Below are positions 61,893 to 64,000 of a stretch of 64,000 nt of DNA, piece by piece (position 1 is the first letter of the stretch; every line of letters begins with the position of its first letter). The stretch lies in contig JAFIEZ010000006.1 of NCBI GenBank assembly GCA_020832235.1, positions 233,077 through 297,076 of the forward strand, given 5' to 3'. The translations under genes were made by a program, and so were the position numbers. The notes under the pieces are model-generated. The model saw only the letters and a list, made by a program, of their open reading frames with translations, searched no databases and was not told the origin of the DNA. The stretch comes from Bacteroidota bacterium. Lineage in GTDB: Bacteria; Bacteroidota; Rhodothermia; Balneolales; HLUCCA01.

Positions 61893-62097
61893 AGATGGGT
61901 CTTGTTCAACGAGAAGGCCGTGCTGAATGAAACGTTGAGGGATGTTGCAAAACAATTGAACAACAGCTACGGAGACATTCCCCTATCACGCTACGACCAA
62001 AGAAGACGTGCTTTTTAAATTGCTGGATAACCTGAATGAGGAGTTACTTGCGCTACAGCATAAAAGTAACCTATCTCCAAACGTAGAAACCCGCTAA
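61893..62097 (+). other. Coding-like remnant of unknown family
   Basis: Two overlapping frames look protein-like: 'RWVLFNEKAVLNETLRDVAK' with 'QLNNSYGDIPLSRYDQRRR' (ends 62019), and, after a shift, 'TTKEDVLFKLLDNLNEELLA' with 'LQHKSNLSPN' (ends 62097). Neither has a good start. I do not recognise the family. The rest of the 61668-62256 gap shows nothing. Confidence 0.3.
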
Positions 62098-62256
62098 ATA
62101 CAATAAGAGGTGCGATTCAATCATTGTAAATACATTAATCAAGTCGTATTTAAGTAAAAAAGGTTGAAACTTTATGATGTATGGTCTGCGTCAGCGTGGG
62201 TATGGGAAAGTGCAAAGGCATTTACCGCATGATGGATGCCGATCTGGTTGCTACGA

Positions 62257-62577
62257 CTATTCTGCGAGGTAGGACATGATTTCGGAATTAGATAATCCAG
62301 TTGCGCTGGCGATGTCTTCTATGGTGAATCCGTTTTTATTCAAGGTCTGTACAAGGTTTCTACGCTCGGTTTTGCGACCCTGTTCCATCCCCAGCTCATA
62401 ACTCGATATTTCCCCGCTTTTGATATCGCGGTACGATTTGATGCTGCGTTGATAAGCGATGTATTCCTGTGTATCCATGGCGCTGATTTTAGCTATGGTG
62501 AATATTTTCTCGAAGATGCGCCCTTGCAGGGCTTTGGGTTTGCGGGTGAGTCGACCCAGGTGGCGTACTCATATAAA
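62257..62577 (-). pseudogene. C-terminal fragment of an Rpn-family PD-(D/E)XK nuclease
   Basis: The frame reads upstream as 'VRHLGRLTRKPKALQGRIFE' then 'KIFTIAKISAMDTQEYIAYQ' and 'RSIKSYRDIKSGEISSYELG', followed by a helical tail with an HTH-like 'TIEDIASATGLSNSEIMSYL'. This matches the C-terminus of Rpn-type putative transposase/recombination-promoting nucleases. A TGA closes the frame upstream, right at the stop codon of the PIN gene. The catalytic domain is missing. Confidence 0.72.
62383..62545. repeat. 163-bp direct repeat, copy 1 (copy 2 at 63838-64000)
   Basis: From TTCCATCCCCAGCTCATAAC to GGCTTTGGGTTTGCGG the two copies differ at only two or three positions. They flank the PIN/HTH module and encode the same stretch of the Rpn-family protein. 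The second copy continues beyond the window, so the true length is unknown. Confidence 0.9.
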
Positions 62578-63132
62578 TTATCCGATATCTTCCAAAAGCG
62601 CATTTGCGAATTTTGGGAGTGATTTGCCGAAATCAATAACCGTTGTTTCTAAATCTTGCTTGCGATTGATAGCGATATCTGTTAAACGAGCAAATACTAC
62701 GCCTTTATTTAACTCCAAAAGCGTAATCAAATAATCTTGGGGATGAATTGCTATGACACGCCAGTGCTCAAGATGTACTGGTTTAAAATCTTTTAGGTTA
62801 AAGGTGATTATCGTATCTATTTGATCTCGTACAGCTGCTGCAAGTACATGCCGGTCTTTTTCATGATTTTGCATGACCGGAATCAAATTGTCGTAATCCT
62901 GTACCTCGGCTTCGGGAAAGTTATCTTGTAACGCATTTTGAAAACTATCAGCAATGGAATCAGTCCATCCTAACTTTTCTGTATGTGTTCTCCTTACCTC
63001 TATCAATATTTTTTTAGACCACCTGGGTAAAATGAGTCTTGGCTTCTCAGCGAGGCGAAGAAACAGATCACAAACTGCAAAGTTTGCCAATACGCAGGAA
63101 TCAAGCAGAATTTTATGTTCTGCAACCATCAT
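62578..63132 (-). CDS. PIN-domain toxin
   Basis: A 184-residue PIN protein. 'HKILLDSCVLANFAVCDLFL' holds the first catalytic Asp, 'ILPRWSKKILIEVRRT' follows, and 'DRHVLAAAVRDQIDTIITFN' supplies the later acidic residues. This subfamily (longer than VapC) pairs with an HTH protein upstream, here overlapping by 4 bp. Expected to be an RNA endonuclease acting as a toxin. Intact. Confidence 0.82.
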   Translation of the reverse strand: MMVAEHKILLDSCVLANFAVCDLFLRLAEKPRLILPRWSKKILIEVRRTHTEKLGWTDSIADSFQNALQDNFPEAEVQDYDNLIPVMQNHEKDRHVLAAAVRDQIDTIITFNLKDFKPVHLEHWRVIAIHPQDYLITLLELNKGVVFARLTDIAINRKQDLETTVIDFGKSLPKFANALLEDIG

Positions 63133-63566
63133 CCTGTATAGCCCGAATCGTATTTTCCTGCCGCATTAACAACATCAAAGAGTTCATCCAGAGCTGTGCG
63201 ACGTTTTTTATCACGTTGATCGGCGAAAGCTAAAATGTCTCGCAGATAAACGCGTCGATGGGTTCCCACCTTATGAAATGGGATGCGTCCAGCTTCAAGG
63301 TGATCGATTAGATGTTGACGGGACACGCCAATCATATTCGCTGCAGCTTGGGTTGTCAGCGTTTCATTCTCTGGCATTAAGACGATTGAATGCCCTCGTT
63401 TCATTTGATTCAGGATGTGCACCAGTAATTGAAAAATGGCTTCGGGTAACGCTGTCTGGTTTCCGTTGGCATCTACTAAGGCTGGATGTTGATCAGGATT
63501 CATCACTAAATCCAATGCTTCCATTTCCGAAGGAAGTATTGCATTTGCGTCAATTCTGTGCTTCAT
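63129..63566 (-). CDS. Excisionase-type HTH antitoxin for the PIN toxin
   Basis: A 145-residue protein. 'TLTTQAAANMIGVSRQHLID' with 'HLEAGRIPFHKVGTHRRVYL' is a MerR/excisionase-like HTH domain. The C-terminal 'RDKKRRTALDELFDVV' probably contacts the toxin. This gene order is the usual one for PIN toxins of this subfamily. Autoregulation is likely through the inverted repeat upstream. Confidence 0.85.
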   Translation of the reverse strand: MKHRIDANAILPSEMEALDLVMNPDQHPALVDANGNQTALPEAIFQLLVHILNQMKRGHSIVLMPENETLTTQAAANMIGVSRQHLIDHLEAGRIPFHKVGTHRRVYLRDILAFADQRDKKRRTALDELFDVVNAAGKYDSGYTG

Positions 63567-63595
63567 GGCTTTGACCTCATGTTTAAGCTTTGCGT

Positions 63596-63613
63596 TTGTA
63601 TAATAGTATACAA
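63596..63613. promoter_or_regulatory. Operator-like inverted repeat of the HTH/PIN operon
   Basis: TTGTATA-atag-TATACAA, perfect 7-bp arms, 30-47 bp upstream of the HTH gene start. It may cover the promoter. Confidence 0.55.
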
Positions 63614-63675
63614 CATAAGCGCTATAACCGCTAAAATAGTTTGCTTAATGATAATGGATACCAATCTGGTTGATA

Positions 63676-64000
63676 CTATTTTGAGAGTATCGATTTGATT
63701 TTTGTCACCTCAATGCCGGTCATGGTGGATATGGTTTCAGCACTGGATCCGTTGATGTGCATTTTCTTGACTATGGACTCGATGCCTTTCTCATGTCCAA
63801 GTTTTTCGCCTTTCTCAAGTCCCAATTTCTCACCCTCTTCCATCCCCAGCTCATAACTCGATATTTCCCCGCTTTTGATATCGCGGTACGACTTGATGCT
63901 GCGTTGATAAGCGATGTATTCTTGTGTATCCATGGCGCTGATTTTAGCTATGGTGAATATTTTCTCGAAGATGCGCCCTTGCAGGGCTTTGGGTTTGCGG
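63676..64000 (-). CDS. Rpn-family PD-(D/E)XK nuclease, C-terminal part (runs off window)
   Basis: Same frame as the fragment at 62257: 'RIFEKIFTIAKISAMDTQEY' leads to 'GEISSYELGMEEGEKLGLEK' and a repeated 'GEKLGHEKG' helical segment, then the HTH-like tail 'TISTMTGIEVTKIKSILSK'. The frame is open to base 64000, so this copy may be full-length; its 5' end and nuclease domain are outside the window. Members are thought to promote recombination or act as transposase-like nucleases. Confidence 0.75.
   Translation of the reverse strand, partial: RKPKALQGRIFEKIFTIAKISAMDTQEYIAYQRSIKSYRDIKSGEISSYELGMEEGEKLGLEKGEKLGHEKGIESIVKKMHINGSSAETISTMTGIEVTKIKSILSK

Overview
The window looks like a chromosome segment from a Bacteroidota-related (FCB group) bacterium, most plausibly Balneolota or Rhodothermota. 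The reasons are: a secreted subtilase with an 'NPFNPST' type IX secretion C-terminal signal; a SusC-type TonB receptor remnant; many lipoproteins with large extracellular domains; few Shine-Dalgarno sites; and middling GC content with AT-rich promoter regions. The lineage is inference. I saw no rRNA, tRNA or CRISPR array.

1-17 kb: housekeeping and secreted enzymes. These are the 3' part of a D-aminoacylase, a GNAT-nitrilase fusion, an acyl-CoA thioesterase, a type IX-exported subtilase, a Ppx/GppA phosphatase with an HD domain, an M14 carboxypeptidase, a DUF4143-type ATPase and a COG2509-type flavoprotein. They are followed by a FitA antitoxin whose FitB toxin is internally deleted, and by a Fic AMP-transferase. 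Several gaps here hold degenerate minisatellites (65, 21 and 27 bp periods).

17-25.8 kb: a complete curli-type amyloid locus on the minus strand, in transcription order LysM-CsgE, CsgF, CsgG with an extra C-terminal beta-barrel-like domain, three long curlin-repeat proteins, a shorter curlin-like protein and a carboxypeptidase-regulatory-domain lipoprotein. Regulatory RNA structure is visible: a terminator in the csgE leader, a large structured element before the first curlin gene, and a terminator before the minor curlin. This is the most coherent and interesting system in the window.

25.8-47 kb: a CrtI-like flavoprotein, a DUF4153-type membrane protein, a remnant of a toxin-antitoxin pair, a class C beta-lactamase-like lipoprotein and an ABC-F ATPase with a Gly/Ser-rich linker. 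Next come a PAS histidine kinase beside a bacterial voltage-gated channel whose filter (TLEDWTD) is unusually acidic and Ca2+-channel-like, gamma-glutamyltransferase, an extended SDR, a DAO flavoprotein, YjbQ, a CHASE-type hybrid kinase broken by a stop and a frameshift, and the 5' stump of a TonB receptor.

47-54.4 kb: a 1452-residue lipoprotein joining a pectate-lyase-like beta-helix to a BNR_4-type propeller (probable polysaccharide lyase), then creatininase-family, CIA30-family and esterase-family genes.

54.4-64 kb: a toxin-antitoxin island and gene graveyard. Intact modules are MntA-HepT, HipBA and a PIN/HTH pair, plus an AhpD-like protein divergent from an HxlR regulator. Among them lie truncated or internally deleted copies of HxlR, VapC (twice), a YafY-type regulator, an SDR, an alpha/beta hydrolase and an Rpn-family nuclease. 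The last two form a direct repeat flanking the PIN module.
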